Origin: Leuctra nigra
Lineage: Eukaryota > Arthropoda > Insecta > Plecoptera > Leuctridae
Direction of reading: 5' to 3'
Length of the DNA: 64,000 nt
Assembly: GCA_934045905.1 (NCBI GenBank)
Contig: OW203764.1
Location: 37,321,434 to 37,385,433 of the forward strand
Shown here: positions 24,957 through 36,129 of the stretch, piece after piece
Numbering within the stretch: position 1 is the first letter of the stretch
Layout of the letters: each line of letters begins with the position of its first letter
Translations under genes and position numbers: made by a program
The notes under the pieces: model-generated
The model's input: the letters and a program-made list of their open reading frames with translations, nothing else
The model's database searches: none
Told to the model about the DNA's origin: nothing

Positions 24957-25153
24957 CTACTGTGGAACCTTTTCACTACAATACAAGTAGAGATGATTTC
25001 TCAACGAGCTGCGGTTCTTGAAATGTCTTCCACACTTCTGACAGATATGGGGCTCTTGGTCAGGATTGTGGACGTCTCTCAAATGCACTCGGAGATTCGA
25101 CGAAGAGCTGAAGCTGCGGAGACAGACTTGACATTGGTGAGCGTTCGTCAGAC
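24957..25153 (-). CDS. E16: alternative 3'-terminal exon, two zinc fingers (C2H2 + C2HC)
   Basis: The acceptor is gtcggtgtttgcag|gt. The exon encodes LTNAHQ, finger 1 (CQVCLRSFSSSSNL, ending HLRDVH), linker NPDQEPHI and finger 2 (CQKCGRHFKN, ending HLYLYC), so the fourth ligand is Cys (H-x4-C). The tail is SEKVPQ. The acceptor is the last of 18 tandem copies; only this one opens the finger frame. The nearest poly(A)-like motif is an ATTAAA-type hexamer near 24733. Confidence 0.88.
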
Positions 25154-25900
25154 CTGCAAACACCGACACACACGGTTAGGACCAGTTCGTCAGACCTGCA
25201 AACACCGACATACACGGTTAGGACCAGATCGTCAGACCTGCAAGCACCGACACACACGGTTAGGACCAGTTCGTCAGACCTGCAAACACCGACACACACG
25301 GTTAGGACCAGTTCGTCAGACCTGCAAACACCGACACACACGGTTAGGACCAGTTCGTCAGACCTGCAAACACCGACACACACGGTTAGGACCAGATCGT
25401 CAGACCTGCAAACACCGACACACACGGTTAGGACCAGTTCGTCAGACCTGCAAACACCGACACACACGGTTAGGACCAGTTCGTCAGACCTGCAAACACC
25501 GACACACACGGTTAGGACCAGTTCGTCAGACCTGCAAACACCGAAACACACGGTGAGGACCAGATCGTCAGACCTGCAAACACCGAAACACACGGTTAGG
25601 ACCAGATCGTCAGACCTGCAAACACCGACACACACGGTTAGGACCAGATCGTCAGACCTGCAAACACCGACACACACGGTTAGGACCAGTTCGTCAGACC
25701 TGCAAACACCGACACACACGGTTAGGACCAGTTCGTCAGACCTGCAAACACCGACACACAAGGTTAGGACCAGTTCGTCAGACCTGCAAACACCGACACA
25801 CACGGTGAGGACCAGATCGTCAGACCTGCAAACACCGAAACACACGGTTAGGACCAGATCGTCAGACCTGCAAACACCGACACACACGGTTAGGACCATT
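25145..25900 (-). repeat. 42-bp x 18 array of complete 3' splice sites upstream of E16
   Basis: Eighteen copies of a 42-bp unit (756 bp). In minus orientation each contains tcctaac (a good branch-point match), about 22 nt with gtgtgtgtcggtgtttgcag, and gtctgacga. Splicing at any of the 17 upstream AGs would give split codon + LTNWS or LTIWS and a stop (the next unit begins tggtcctaa). Variants between copies are few (GAA/GAT after the AG, one or two others). The long ORF on this strand is only the shadow of a unit length divisible by three. Confidence 0.95.
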
Positions 25901-26074
25901 CCTTGTTGAAGACCATGAGAGAAGGGGAGTTGAATCTACATGAAGAGCTTCATTTTGCGTTAATGGCAAAACTACAAAGATCAACTATTCAGTTCTGCGG
26001 GACTTATAAGGACTTAAGACAAATTTAATATTAGATGCCTCAAGAAATGGAGCCTATTTATTTATCTGCATTTG

Positions 26075-26190
26075 TTTTTCTGGTTGAGGAAACCACGAAG
26101 AACTCTCAGGTAGGAAGGACGCGGCCGGGGGAATCGAGCTCGGGACTTCGGAATGCAAATCCAAGAGCGTATTTCCCCTTCTATCTTCAT
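26075..26190 (-). mobile_element. SINE fragment (head region)
   Basis: In minus orientation a B-box-like gagctcgattcccc and gtggtttcctcaaccag match the SINE family; the rest is missing. Confidence 0.5.
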
Positions 26191-26670
26191 TAATTTATTC
26201 GAACAAATAAGCGATACGTGATGGAGCCACTTCTGGCAGGAAAATTTTTCGATGCACTTTTTTGTTTTGATGTTCGTGTTTCCACAAGGCAGTGAAAATG
26301 GAGAAACAAATTAAATGTAGATTTAGTTACAAGTTTACTTTTTCAGCCATAACAAACAACTTAAGCAAATTTTATATCATTTATTTACATAAATAAACCC
26401 TTTTCAACCGCCATTATGATAGTACCAAAAAATCCACCAGAGGTCAGTCGTGTTCCTTATTTTCTCGAATACATTTTTAGAATTTTTTTGAAACTATCTA
26501 GTATCTACCTATACAACACACACATTGTTTACAGTGGAAAGACTCATTGCATAAATCTAGATGCAGCTTTATAAGTACCTACTAATGAGATTTTGAATAA
26601 AATGTGCATTTTGACTTTGAGAGGTTCGCTGGCAACTCTCTGTAAACATTTATGCACGTAGTCAATAACC

Positions 26671-27994
26671 CCATAAAAACACTCCGTGTAAAAATACTAG
26701 CCAAGTCTCTTCAACTATAAAAAATAGAAGAAATCTAAAAATTTAGCACTGAAAAGAAGTGATATCAAAAAATGGGCCAAGTCAAAACTTAATTTTAAAA
26801 ACCAAAATATACTTGGCGCATCGTTTTTAAGGGCATTTTAGGTATATTATAATGTTTAGGTACATTTAATTTTCGACATGTGCTTCTTACTATTTATATA
26901 AATACGATGCGCCAAGTATATTTTGTTTTTTAAAATTAAGTTTTGCCTTGGCCCTTTTTTTGATATCACTTCTTTTCAGTGCTAAATTTTTAGATTTCTT
27001 CTATTATTTTATAGTTGAAGAGACTTGGCTGGTATTTTTACACGGAGTGTTTTTTATGGGGATATCACTAATTTTTTTAGTTTATTTACACAACTTGTAA
27101 CACATATCGAAGCAAGAATGACTAATTCCTTTTAAAAAAATGCGCTATTTCCGAATTGGTTATTAAGAAAAACTGTGTTTGATGCTAAAAATAAATTTAA
27201 AGTGATATACCATGAAGAATTGCGAAAGCGTCGTTCCAATCGGTCCAGCCGTTTTCGAGTTATGGCGTCTCTTCCTCTTTTCAAAATGGCGGCTGAAATT
27301 ACTGCCATCTAGAATGTATTTCTATACATTTTTTTGTATCATTATAAGCCTTCTGAATAATGTAGTTATTGTAGTAAGAGGTAATTAAAGTCTAATTCTT
27401 TATTTTAATGACGTCATTTCCGGATTCGGTGAAAGTATATTTCTACTTTAACTTTTGATATTCCATAAAGATGACCGTCTGAATTATTTAGCGCTAGTTT
27501 CATTCCGATCGGTCAAACCGTTTTTGAGATATGACGTCACTTCCGGTTTCAAAATGGCGACTTCCGGTTAGTTTTATAAAAAGGCACCTCAGACGCCAAA
27601 AGTGCACATGTGGTAAAAATTTCAGATTGATCGGTTCAGCCGTTTAGGCTGTGGCGGTGATAGCGGTGTTTCCTGATATCTGAATCATCATCATCAGATA
27701 GATTTTAAAAGGGGTGTAATTTCACTGTTTTCACGGCCCCCTAGCTCGCAAATGAAATAACCTATTGTCCCCAAATTTGGTATATGGGGTGGGGTGGGCC
27801 ACAGCTCGAAATTAAGATATTTCGCAACAATGTGACATTTTCCATTTTTAATATCCAGAAGGCCGAAAATACCATGTTGTTGCTTACAGTAAAAGTGGTT
27901 GGTCTGCTCCTCAGTTTATTAGGCATTTACGGTATGTTGAGTGACTGTGAGTGTACGGTACGACTTGGCTGGGTGGAGCGACCGCTCCACTAGA
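26671..27994 (+). mobile_element. Foldback-headed element, copy 2
   Basis: Same head, tail and terminal hairpin (gtggagcgaccgctccac) as copy 1. Confidence 0.75.
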
Positions 27995-28069
27995 TTATAT
28001 TTGTCATTTTCAATGTTCTTATGAGAATATTCCATTGTTTCAAATATGTATTTAAGATTTATTATTGAT

Positions 28070-28992
28070 ATACAGGTCACAGTTTTTTCGATCAAGCTGA
28101 AATTTTGCACACATGTACGGATCATTTATGGGCGTTACAGACCCTATTTTTTTTTAAATCCATTGATTGGTTCAAATTTTTAAAAAATTATCTTTCGATT
28201 GGTTGGTTTGATTATTTTGAAATTTTGAAAAGTCATTACCACTAACATTTTACCCAATCATACAAAGTTTCAGCCAAATCATCCCATTGGTTAAAATTTA
28301 AAACCATATTTACTGTGATTTTTGAAATTTAAACTAGAACCGTTTGACCGATAAACTTAAAACTTCGCATTACCATTGGTACCAACATTTTAGGTATTTT
28401 TGCCAATTTTCAGTCTAATCTGTCGTTATTTTCAAATGTTTTTGTCATTTTAAGGACATTTTATTCCATAAACTTGACATTTGAAAAATGTATAGGTACT
28501 AAATTCTCAACCCATGCCTTCTTTACGCTTCTGATCCAAGGCCTGTAGAGCAGCCAATCAGTCCACAATTTACTGTAAAATTAAAGCATTTTTGAGCTGG
28601 CGCATATCAAATCGGATGCAGTATACGAAGGTCAAATCCTCCAATTGGTCTAAGGTTAAATAATATCTTCTGATTGGTCGCCAATCAAAATGTTCCGATG
28701 AAGTTCAAATTTTGCATGGTGATCATGACAACTATAGGTATCTAAAATTTTACACTGGTAAGCCCAATCAGTCAAGTATTAATGGTCATTTTACGAATTT
28801 ATTATGGGTTGTCAAAAGAGATTTCTGGAAAAAGTATGTAGGTACATCACGACACAATGGATCTGATATACATCCAGAGTATATATATGGAGATTTGAAA
28901 GTTGCAGAGAAAATCGCCTTGTGCCGTGTAGTGTATCGTTACTGGGGATGTTGCGCTCGCTCATCAACGCGTTACACTTAACGTTTTCCTAG
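28070..28992 (+). mobile_element. Helitron-like element (d), 5' truncated
   Basis: Interior matches the family (ttcgatcaagctgaaatttt); 3' end gctcgctcatcaacgcgtt ... ttttcctag|t. Confidence 0.65.
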
Positions 28993-29509
28993 TAATGTAT
29001 AATGTAAAGAATGTGCTAAGAATGCTAAGAATGTCCTGGTTTTCTGGGGGTGGAATATACCTACACAGACAACGACAAGGAATAAGGACTGGGACTAAAG
29101 CGCATGCAGAATAATTATGCAGAATTGAATATTAATAAGTACATTTAACTGTAGTTTAATGAGATTTAAGAAACCATAACAAAAATGTAAATCCAACAAC
29201 ATTAGGTTCCTTTGAGAATACAAAATTATATTACATTACATTACATTTTTACATTATCAAGGCAAAATCAGCACCTTGCCAAGTTGCAATAATGACATGA
29301 CAGATTAAACAAACACGTCATTATTCTAAGAATACAATATTTAATTTCATATTCTAGATCAAACAACCTAGTTCACATGGTCTACATATTATGCTCCTCT
29401 ACACATCCTACATTTTGAGCGGGCTTTATTTACTTTTTTCAATGTTTAATGTTGGCGTAGTGAATTCGAAATGTTCTGAAATTTAGCTAGTGGTGACAGA
29501 GTATAAGGA

Positions 29510-29680
29510 TGACGGTGGGAAGGAGGCGATCGTGACCTATTAGCAGGAACTCTTGACCGGGAAACAATAGAAAATCTCAGTATGGAAGAAGGGTAGCGGG
29601 TATCGTACCCGGGACTTCCAGGATGCAAGTCCAGAGTGATACTGCCTGAGCCAGCTTGCTCAGTGACTTCCGTTATTGTA
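29510..29680 (-). mobile_element. SINE copy (tRNA-like head present)
   Basis: In minus orientation: gctggctcaggcag (A-box-like), gggtacgatacccg (B-box-like), then ctaataggtcacgatcgcc as in the 43.1-kb SINE. Truncated at its 3' end. Confidence 0.65.
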
Positions 29681-29753
29681 GAAAAAAATTATACGTAACT
29701 AACCATCAACCACATTTTTGAAATGATCCTCTGAAATGAAACGAACTGATCTG

Positions 29754-29956
29754 CTACTGCTGCTGCTGCTGCTGTGAAGGTGCTGCTTTATGATACTGAT
29801 AGTGATGTGCTCGGAGCGTGCTGGTGTTCTTGTATTGTTTACCGCACTGTTGGCACTTGAGAGGAGGCTGGTTGGGGTTGTGCACGTCTCGCAGATGCAC
29901 CTTCATGTTGTTGTACGTCTTGAATGCGCGCTCACATATTGGACACACGAACGTGC
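29754..29956 (-). CDS. E15: alternative 3'-terminal exon, two C2H2 fingers, Gln tail
   Basis: The acceptor is catcttgtttcgcag|gc. The exon encodes TFV, finger 1 (CPICERAFKTYNNM, ending HLRDVH), linker NPNQPPLK and finger 2 (CQQCGKQYKN, ending HHYQYH), then KAAPS and six Gln from a CAG/CTG run that abuts the stop. All ligands are present. It is the intact member of the E14/E15 duplication; flanking intron sequence is shared too. A minus-strand AATAAA at 29425-29430 is rather far (about 325 bp). Confidence 0.88.
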
Positions 29957-30113
29957 CTGCGAAACAAGATGCAAGTAATCAAATACAGGATAAATATAAG
30001 TTGCATGTTAAGAGTGTGAAGAAAACTGAAGAGAAGAACCAGGGCACATACATTATTATATTCTTTTTAATTCAGTGAGAGAAAACGTTAAGGACTGGAT
30101 AGAAAATCGTAAG

Positions 30114-30328
30114 TACACTCCCCCAAATAATAAACGGTACTTGGTACAAAACGTATTGGCTGCTGGGCCGGTTGCTTGACAATCAATTCTTGTTATTATC
30201 AATGAAATCAGAGCTCACCTAAAAGAGTTAGATAATGCGTTAGCACTGACTTCATGGGATGATGCCATCAAACCTTAATCAGTCAATTCATTTTCTTTCG
30301 AGTACCGTTTATTATTTGGGGGAGTGTA
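30114..30328. mobile_element. MITE with 28-bp TIR
   Basis: tacactcccccaaataat ... attatttgggggagtgta; present only in the E15 copy of the segmental duplication. Confidence 0.75.
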
Positions 30329-30329
30329 C

Positions 30330-30491
30330 AGCCAACGCATTAAGTCGTGATCAAAGCCAATGATAAAACCAGTCTTGCAAATCACCCCTCTGTATACAAA
30401 TATCTGTATTTTAGGCAACTTATACTACTTCTGTGTACGACTGGTAGTCGCGCTAGGGGGTAAGTTTTATCACAACTAAATGCGTTGGCTA
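30330..30491. mobile_element. MITE adjacent to the previous one
   Basis: agccaacgcattaagt ... actaaatgcgttggct inverted ends. Confidence 0.65.
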
Positions 30492-30734
30492 TACATGGAT
30501 GTAAAAATATACTTTTGACAGTAAAGTTTATGTAGCCCAAGAATAAGCCGCAACTGAGAAGTTTCGGACAACACGCAACTATTGAGATTGTCGCGTTATG
30601 TTCCTCTAAGCTCCTCAACTGTTTTCAATTGTATATGGATGTCAACAAAAAAAAATCGAGCCAATTGTGACAAGGTAATTTTTAATACGTCAGAAATTAC
30701 ACAATTACATCCTATTACTTTTGTTACTTACTTG

Positions 30735-30740
30735 TTTATT
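30735..30740 (-). promoter_or_regulatory. Poly(A) signal AATAAA for E14
   Basis: TTTATT on the plus strand, 74 bp past the E14 stop; a second one lies at 30723-30735 spacing in the same TTTATTAC-rich run. Confidence 0.45.
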
Positions 30741-30813
30741 ACTTTATTACTTTAGTTTATTACACTAAACATCTAGGACAAAATATACGTAACTAACAAA
30801 TCATTCCAATTTT

Positions 30814-31151
30814 TTAAATAAATTCTATCCGACAGAGATGAGACGTGTCCAGCCTTATTTCATAAACAATTACATCGTCAAAATATATTATTACACATCG
30901 ATCAAAAACAATGAAGCAAGGTTGTTTTGTAGTCCACAATCTGGAAGTGTTGACAACACACTGACGAACTGATCTGCTACTCTGCTGCTGTGAAGAAGCT
31001 GGTTTATGGTACTGGTACTGATGTGCTCGGAGAGTGCTCGTGTTCTTGTATTGTTTACCGCACTGTTGGCACTTGAGTGGAGGCTGGTTGGGCACCTTGA
31101 TGTTGGTGGTCTTCTTGAATGCGCGCTCACATATTGGACACACGAACTTGC
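30814..31151 (-). CDS. E14: duplicated terminal exon, broken finger 1 and extended C-terminus
   Basis: A close paralogue of E15. The acceptor is ctattgttcccag|gc. Finger 1 (CPICERAFKKTTNIKV) runs directly into PNQPPLK: relative to E15 the seven residues HLRDVHN are missing (21 bp, in frame), so both His ligands of finger 1 are gone. Finger 2 (CQQCGKQYKN, ending HQYQYH) is intact. After the Gln run a 2-bp difference from E15 shifts the frame, replacing the E15 stop by a tail of about 60 residues without recognisable motifs. AATAAA at 30735-30740. It probably encodes a one-finger isoform or is decaying. Confidence 0.78.
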
Positions 31152-31249
31152 CTGGGAACAATAGTATAATAGTGTTTAACGGCGCGTCGACAGTAAGGTC
31201 ATTTTCGCACATTAAGTTTTATTTGTTGTTAATCATAATATATGGAGGT

Positions 31250-31610
31250 CATGGAGAGGGGTCGACCAAATAAATGGGCACCGGTCCGGGGGAGTCTAAC
31301 ACTAGTGGGATGGCCAAGCTGGAATGGGGCCGGACCGGATGGCGGGTTCAGGGGAATACCTGATCCAGGGGGATGACTATCTCGAGTGGGGAGGCCAGCC
31401 CGAGGGGACTGTAGATTCGAGCATGGGCGTGGGTATGTCGACCCCGGTCTGGGCCTCATCACTGGTCTTTCCAGCATGGGTAGCCGTTACACATGAGCAT
31501 ATGCTCGCCGGCCTACCCTGCAGTGTATCATTTGCCAACACAAACCCCACCACCGCGCTAAGGTGGCTGCCGCTAGGGGCGGGGGGGGGGGGGGGGGGAG
31601 GCGACAATAT
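31250..31610. other. GC-rich block of unknown origin in the E14 duplication copy
   Basis: Composition is sharply GC-rich against the AT-rich surroundings and it ends in an 18-G tract. Absent from the E15 copy. Short ORFs on both strands have no recognised motif. It may be a retroelement fragment. Confidence 0.5.
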
Positions 31611-32081
31611 GTAAGCGATAAGGTACATGACAAACTTATGAGAAAACAAGTACTTACCAGGGCAGGGTATAGAGACATTATTCGATTCTCTTTAATTCAG
31701 TGAGAGCAAACGATAAGGACTGGACAGAGAATTACAAATACGATTATGGGTGTAAATATAATGTTTGGCCTGACTACGATTTGTAATAATATAGAATAAT
31801 ATAGAATGTTTGGCATAATCGATCATAATCGCTAGAGCTTGATTTGATGCATCTCAATATTTTGAAATGTTTGCAATAGTCGCGTTTTATCAGTTAATCA
31901 ACTGTTTTAAATTGTATGGATCATAACAAGAAGAAAACATAATTTCAAACCAAATGTGACATATTTAATACGTCAAAAATTACATAATTACAAACTATTA
32001 TGGCATGGTGTAGGTACATACATTTCACGTCGCAAACATTTATAGCAAAACACGAAAATACATGTATTTCCCTAGTATATA

Positions 32082-33407
32082 CCATAAAAAAACACTCCGT
32101 GTAAAAATACCAGCCAAGTCTCTTCAACTTAAAAAAAAAATGAAATCTAAAAATTCTGCACTGAAAAGTAGTGATATCAAAAAATTAGCCAAGTCAAAAC
32201 TTTATTTGAAAATCAAAAAATACTTGGCGCATCGTGTACATAAATAGCTTGGAAGTATAAGCCAATTATAAATTATACATGAAATATACATATACATAGT
32301 ATAGCTATAATGCCCTAAAAAAAACGATGCGCCAAGTATTTTTTGATTTTCAAATAAAGTTTTGACTTGGCTAATTTTTTGATATCACTACTTTTCAGTG
32401 CAGAATTTTTAGATTTCATTTTTTTTTTAAGTTGAAGAGACTTGGCTGGTATTTTTACACGGAGTGTTTTTTTTATGGGGATATCACTAGTTTTTTTAGT
32501 TTATTTACACAACTTTTAACACATATCGGAGCAACAATGACTAATTCCTTTAAAAAAATAGGCCATTTCCGAATTGGTTACTACGAAAAAATGTGTTTGG
32601 GGCTAAATATAAGCTTGTTTTGATATTCCATGAAGAATTGCGAAAGCATTGTTCCAATAGGTCCAGCCGTTTTCGAGATATGGCATCACTTCCGGTTTTC
32701 ATAATGGCGGCTGAAATTACAGCCACCTAGAATTTATTTCTATAAATGTTATGTATCATTATAAGCCTTCTGAATTTGTAGTCATTGTAGTAAGAGTTAA
32801 TTCAAGTCTAATTCTTCATTTTTATGACGTCATTTCCGGTTTCGGTAATAGTAAATGTATATTTTGACTATTGATATTCCATAAAGATGACCGTCTGAAT
32901 CATTTGGCGATAGTTTTATTCCGATCGGTGTAGTCGTTTTCGAGATATGACGTCACTTCCGGTTTCAAAATGGCGCCTTCCGGTTGGTTTTATAAAAAGG
33001 CACCTCGGACGCCAAAAGTGCACATGTGGTAAAAATTTCAAGTCGATCGGTTAAGCCGTTTAGGCTGTGGCGGTAATTGCGGTGTTTCGTGATATCATCA
33101 TCAGATGAAGATAGGTTTTAAAAGGGGTGTAATTTCACTGTTTTCACGGCCCTCTAGCCCACAAATGGCATTACCTATTGTTCCCAAATTTAGTATATGT
33201 TGTCAGGTGGGCCATAGCTCGAAATTAAGTTATTTCGCAACAATGTGAGATTTCCCAATTTTGAGATCCAGTAGGCCGAAAATGCCATGTTGTTGCTTAC
33301 AGTAAAAGTGTTTGGTCTGCTCCTCAGTTTATTAGGCATTTACGGTATGTTGAGTGAGTGTGAGTGTATAGTACGACTTGGCTGGGTGGAGCGACCGCTC
33401 CACTAGA
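32082..33407 (+). mobile_element. Foldback-headed element, copy 3
   Basis: Same organisation and orientation as copies 1 and 2; ends 200 bp downstream of the E13 stop in minus orientation. Confidence 0.75.
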
Positions 33408-33606
33408 TCTACACGCACATCCTTTCTCTAAAATATATTATTAATGTGAGTAAAATTAAACAGGGAATCACATCTTTTCTTTTTAGCAATTCGTAAATCT
33501 ATCAATTTAGCAATTTACCTAAGAAATCTATTCCTATTTTATGCTGTCCAGTTTCATACATTTGTCTAGGGTACTCCTCGTATAACTGAAGACGAGTAAG
33601 CTATTG

Positions 33607-33830
33607 TCACATCGTCCTCCTCGTCTGCTCGGCGGCAACAAGGCTCTGGTTCCTGCGGTTGTGTCGATACACGTGTATCCGCAGGGCGCTGGCCGTGTTG
33701 AAGTGTTTGCTACAGTGCTGACAGATGAACGACTGCGCAGTCGCCATGTGCACGTCTCGGATGTGGATCTTCAAGTTGTGAACGGTGCTCAGGTGTCGGC
33801 CGCAGATAGGACACTGATTTCCACCGCGTC
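33607..33830 (-). CDS. E13: alternative 3'-terminal exon, two C2H2 fingers
   Basis: No Met-initiated minus-strand ORF marks this exon; it appears only by reading from the acceptor tatgtttcccag|ga. It encodes RGGNQ, finger 1 (CPICGRHLSTVHNL, ending HIRDVH), linker MATAQSFI and finger 2 (CQHCSKHFNT, ending HVYRH, H-x3-H), then a 19-residue basic tail (NRRNQSLVAAEQTRRTM). The split codon is xGA, which rules out T as the last base of the shared upstream exon. Confidence 0.86.
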
Positions 33831-34880
33831 CTGGGAAACATACAGCAAGTCATTAATAATACCGAGGTATTGTTGCACCAGTTCTCAAATATTTAAACAC
33901 AATTCAATAACCTGAACAAAACACATGCCGTAGTTATACTAATCAGCGTTGCACGAAATTTCTTCACATTCGTACACCAAGAGGAAAAATGTGAATTGTT
34001 GAGTAGTATTAATTTACACGCCCACTGACGTCAGTACCAATTAGACGCGGCAAGATGGCGGCAAATTGTGGGATATGTCAACGCCATCTACAACGCCGAT
34101 TTCTGCGAATCCAAACCGAAATATTACTGGAGGATGTAAGAAGATTCCAATTTCTTAAGAGGAAACGGGATTTTCGCGGAAATTAAACGAATTTTTATGA
34201 CACAATTTAAAATTGTTTACAGGATTAGACCATGGAGTTATAAATAGTAAATGACTCCATGATTAGACAAAATAAATACAATTATATCCAATACTAATCG
34301 CTAATTGGAGGTAGATGAATAAGGAATGAGGGGTTGAGGATTTTTTTTAGTGTTCTTAACAACTGAACAAGTTGAATTCACTATTATATTTAACTCACTG
34401 AATATTTTGTACATAATATAAAATAATTATGATTTTATTAGATTAAATATTTTCTATAAAAAAAGTTAAAACCTTTACCATCATAAGTATATACCTACAT
34501 GCGTATACGACCACTTCTTCAAATAAACAGGTATTTATTTGATTTACTCTGAAATTCCGTAGTACGTATGCTAATATCAGCAAAATAAATGTAATAATGT
34601 CAATAGGTATTAACTACATACTCCATGGAACTACTTTCTAAGATAAGTGTTTCAACAGCTACCTAACTATAAGATTAATAAAATGAAAGATTTCTGGCCC
34701 GCATACTTTCATGAATACAGAACTAACATTTATTTACATACAATCCATATCTAACATTAATCTAAAACGTATTCTAAGGAATTATTAAGCCGTCAGTTGC
34801 CACACTTTTGAAAATTGTTGCCTGTACACATGCACTCGCAAACTGTGGTCGGTCGGTGTCCCACGGAGCTCGCAATCGAG
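33831..34880. other. Intron between E12 and E13
   Basis: E12 3' UTR with AATAAA at 34729-34734; otherwise nothing recognised. Confidence 0.5.
34729..34734 (-). promoter_or_regulatory. Poly(A) signal AATAAA for E12
   Basis: TTTATT on the plus strand, about 147 bp past the E12 stop. Confidence 0.45.
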
Positions 34881-35104
34881 TTACGGTGTTTGGCGGTATC
34901 TTGACTGTTCCGTCGCTGCGCGATGACGCCGGTACACATGCACTCGCAAACTGTTCCTGTTGTTGTGAGCCTTGCCGCAGTGTTTGCAGTCGTATGATTG
35001 TTGGTCGGAACTGTGGAAGTCTCGGAAATGCACCTTCATGCTGCCGCTGCTGCTGAATGGCCGTCTGCATATCGGACATTCGAAGGCGGGGAAAACAGAA
35101 ACGC
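34881..35104 (-). CDS. E12: alternative 3'-terminal exon, two C2H2 fingers
   Basis: The acceptor is tattttgcag|gc. The exon encodes VSVFPAFE, finger 1 (CPICRRPFSSSGSM, ending HFRDFH), linker SSDQQSYD and finger 2 (CKHCGKAHNN, ending HVYRRH), then a 14-residue tail. The longer Met-initiated ORF over this region is a different frame. A 23-bp piece of finger 2 (gtacacatgcactcgcaaac at 34932) is repeated 108 bp further downstream at 34824, a small version of the finger-2 duplications seen elsewhere. AATAAA at 34729-34734. Confidence 0.86.
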
Positions 35105-35917
35105 CTGCAAAATAAAAACTTCATTATTATCACATAGAGATAACAATTCAATTACTTCCAGTAAGACTCAGTCGATTTCAAAACTATATTTATTTGGAAA
35201 ACAATATTCTGGAGGTGTTTCAGGAAGGAACGAACAGAACAAATTTTAATTTATTTAATGTGATTTAATTAAATTAACAAAATGTACAGTTTACATTTCT
35301 TGACATTCCATAGCACTCAAACGATAGCCACTGTCTCCTAAAGTAATTCTTTCTACCGCAAAATTCAAATTCAATTTCGAATTTCGTTTTCATGTATTGG
35401 GCAGAATCGCCACAATCGCAGAACAATATTTCTCATTATAATAGAAAGAGAATGATGCAAAATAAAGTTGCAAGTCCTATTTATGTAGGAAAATAGCAAA
35501 TTAACAAAATACATTATGTTTTCTTCGCTGGAGGTATCATAATTAAAAGTACCTAAGTAATGTTTGTAGCAACTTTAATTGACTAGAACAATTTTTTGAT
35601 ATTATTCTCATCAAACAAAAGCTCATCACTCCATTAGATGTATTGATTTACACACAAAAAACATTGGCTCATAGAGTATTAAACACTAATTATCACTATC
35701 GACTACTTATCAATTACTAATTATCGAAAGCAATTTTCAATGTTTGTACCTGAAATTCTGTGAAATATATTGTATGTGTAGGCTTATGCATTAAATCGTA
35801 GTTTATTGTATAATACTATCCTCTTTTTCTTCTATTTACTTACACACAAGGTACATTCGGAATCCTAACTCCACACTTGATCTAAACATTCTGGTAACAC
35901 AACTCGCTGTCTGCTCA
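35105..35917. other. Intron between E11 and E12
   Basis: AT-rich, only the E11 poly(A) signal. Confidence 0.5.
35802..35807 (-). promoter_or_regulatory. Poly(A) signal AATAAA for E11
   Basis: TTTATT on the plus strand, 111 bp downstream of the E11 stop. Confidence 0.5.
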
Positions 35918-36129
35918 CTAGTCCTTCAAGAGCGCTGCCTCTGCATGCTGCCGATGCGAGTAGATGTGAACACGTAAAGTGTTGGCGTTCTTGTAGTGTT
36001 TCCCACATTGCGGACACACGTGCGGCGATTGGTCGGGCTGGTGGACGTCGCGCATGTGGTTCTGGAGGTTGTAGATTGTGCTCAAACGACGTCCACAAAC
36101 CCGGCATTCGTGCTGAGGCGCCGGCTGAT
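35918..36129 (-). CDS. E11: alternative 3'-terminal exon, two C2H2 fingers
   Basis: The acceptor is tatatacttccag|at. The exon encodes QPAPQHE, finger 1 (CRVCGRRLSTIYNL, ending HMRDVH), the linker QPDQSPHV and finger 2 (CPQCGKHYKN, ending HIYSH, H-x3-H), then a 10-residue tail (RQHAEAALLKD). All ligands are present. A minus-strand AATAAA at 35802-35807 is 111 bp past the stop. Confidence 0.88.

Larger units (their letters stand above)
29754..31998 (-). repeat. Segmental tandem duplication carrying E15 and E14
   Basis: Three collinear blocks match between 29754-30710 and 30960-31998: the exons; the upstream intron (ttaattcagtgagag near 30068 and 31693); and a further block (caactgttt ... aatacgtca near 30617-30690 and 31907-31965). 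MITEs at 30114-30491 are in copy 1 only and the GC-rich block at 31250-31610 is in copy 2 only, so those insertions are later than the duplication. Confidence 0.75.

Noticed and set aside
25060..25899. 279-residue minus-strand ORF of 14-residue repeats
   Set aside because: It is the other-frame reading of the 42-bp acceptor array; the E16 fingers are in a different frame and the ORF has no acceptor-consistent phase.
24993..25909. CRISPR-like array
   Set aside because: Units are contiguous with no variable spacers, in an insect-type genome, and encode splice sites.
34774..35151. 125-residue minus-strand Met ORF over E12
   Set aside because: Wrong frame: it lacks finger ligands, while the acceptor-phase frame gives two complete fingers.
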